From an uncultured Bacteroidota bacterium (GTDB lineage Bacteria > Bacteroidota > Bacteroidia > Chitinophagales > Chitinophagaceae), in contig CAILMA010000547.1 in NCBI GenBank assembly GCA_903835145.1, positions 1 to 6,685 of the forward strand: a DNA stretch of 6,685 nucleotides, written 5' to 3'. Under the pieces are notes generated by a model. That model was not told the origin of the DNA. It ran no database searches and saw only the letters and a program-made list of their open reading frames with translations. The translations under genes were made by a program, and so were the position numbers. How positions within the stretch are numbered: position 1 is the stretch's first letter; the number at the start of each line of letters is the position of its first letter. Positions 6,365 to 6,685 of the stretch are shown piece after piece.

Positions 6365-6685
6365 TTAGAATTTCAAACTAATATTTAAATAATAGTTGAT
6401 GCCGTAGCCGTATTGATAGTTGTTAGGGAATTTATTTGGGTTGATATAAGCAAAGTCATACCTCAATTGTTCTGAACCTCTTACAATTACATTTGTGTTG
6501 TTGAGCAGATTGCTTATACCAAGGCTAAAGGAAAGAATGGTGTTATTGCCCGATATGCTTCTGATTTTTTTAGACATGCGCGACAACTGAAACGACTTAC
6601 CGGTATGCAGGTCAACAGTGAAGGCTGCAGGAAGTTTTTCCTGATCGAAGATCTGATGCCAAAGCGGTGAGCCGGCAGGAACCAG
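6365..6685 (-). CDS. TonB-dependent outer-membrane receptor, C-terminal end (5' part outside window)
   Basis: The minus-strand frame is open from the right edge to TAA at 6365-6367, giving the last 106 residues. The segment contains alternating beta-barrel strands: TILSFSLGISNLLNNTNVIV is the usual penultimate-strand 'NNLLNN' signature, followed by SEQLRYDFAYINPNKFPNNY and YGYGINYYLNISLKF. The final aromatic Phe is the signal recognised by the BAM outer-membrane assembly machinery. The 'EQLRYD...NP.KFP..Y.YGYG.NYF' ending is typical of Bacteroidota TonB receptors with a carboxypeptidase-like N-terminal domain that precede DUF5689 lipoprotein genes. The substrate cannot be read from this fragment; plug, TonB box and most of the barrel lie outside. 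The reading frame continues unbroken to the edge, so an internal start here would be an artefact. Confidence 0.85.
   Translation of the reverse strand: MVPAGSPLWHQIFDQEKLPAAFTVDLHTGKSFQLSRMSKKIRSISGNNTILSFSLGISNLLNNTNVIVRGSEQLRYDFAYINPNKFPNNYQYGYGINYYLNISLKF

Noticed and set aside
6365..6586. Separate small gene of 73 codons starting at 6586
   Set aside because: The frame continues without a stop to the right edge, and the content is the beta-barrel end of a TonB receptor, so it is a fragment and not an independent gene.

Overview
The window looks like chromosomal DNA from a Bacteroidota bacterium, probably a Chitinophagales/Sphingobacteriales-type environmental lineage. That placement is inferred from gene content: two proteins with type IX secretion (T9SS) type A C-terminal sorting domains, a choice-of-anchor L surface protein, a DUF5689-like lipoprotein next to the end of a TonB-dependent receptor, and a promoter element matching the Bacteroidota -7 consensus TAnnTTTG. 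Every gene is on the minus strand, so transcription runs from the right edge to the left edge. No RNA gene, mobile element, CRISPR array or plus-strand gene could be supported.

Right part (about 4280-6685): the last 106 residues of a TonB-dependent outer-membrane receptor; 27 bases later a DUF5689-like lipoprotein with an OB-fold-like appearance; then a 118-base gap carrying a -7 promoter box and a perfect 8-bp inverted repeat; then a 346-residue secreted protein with a T9SS tail. A strong intrinsic terminator (4286-4316) closes this block.

Left part (1-4176): three tightly packed genes that probably form an operon. First is a secreted protein with a glutamine-amidotransferase-like (DUF4350/GIFT-like) fold and a T9SS tail. 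After 13 bases comes a zinc-dependent phospholipase C / S1-P1 nuclease family enzyme with all nine zinc ligands visible. Its last codons overlap by 14 bases the start of a large surface protein (choice-of-anchor L, Calx-beta-like and Ig-like modules). That gene stays open to the left edge, so at least 639 residues are present and its C-terminus lies outside.

Everything encoded here is predicted to act at or beyond the outer membrane. A reasonable but unproven reading is a surface module for capturing or breaking down a phosphodiester-containing substrate (phospholipid or nucleic acid): a secreted phosphodiesterase, a lipoprotein plus TonB receptor for uptake, and T9SS-exported accessory proteins of unknown role.
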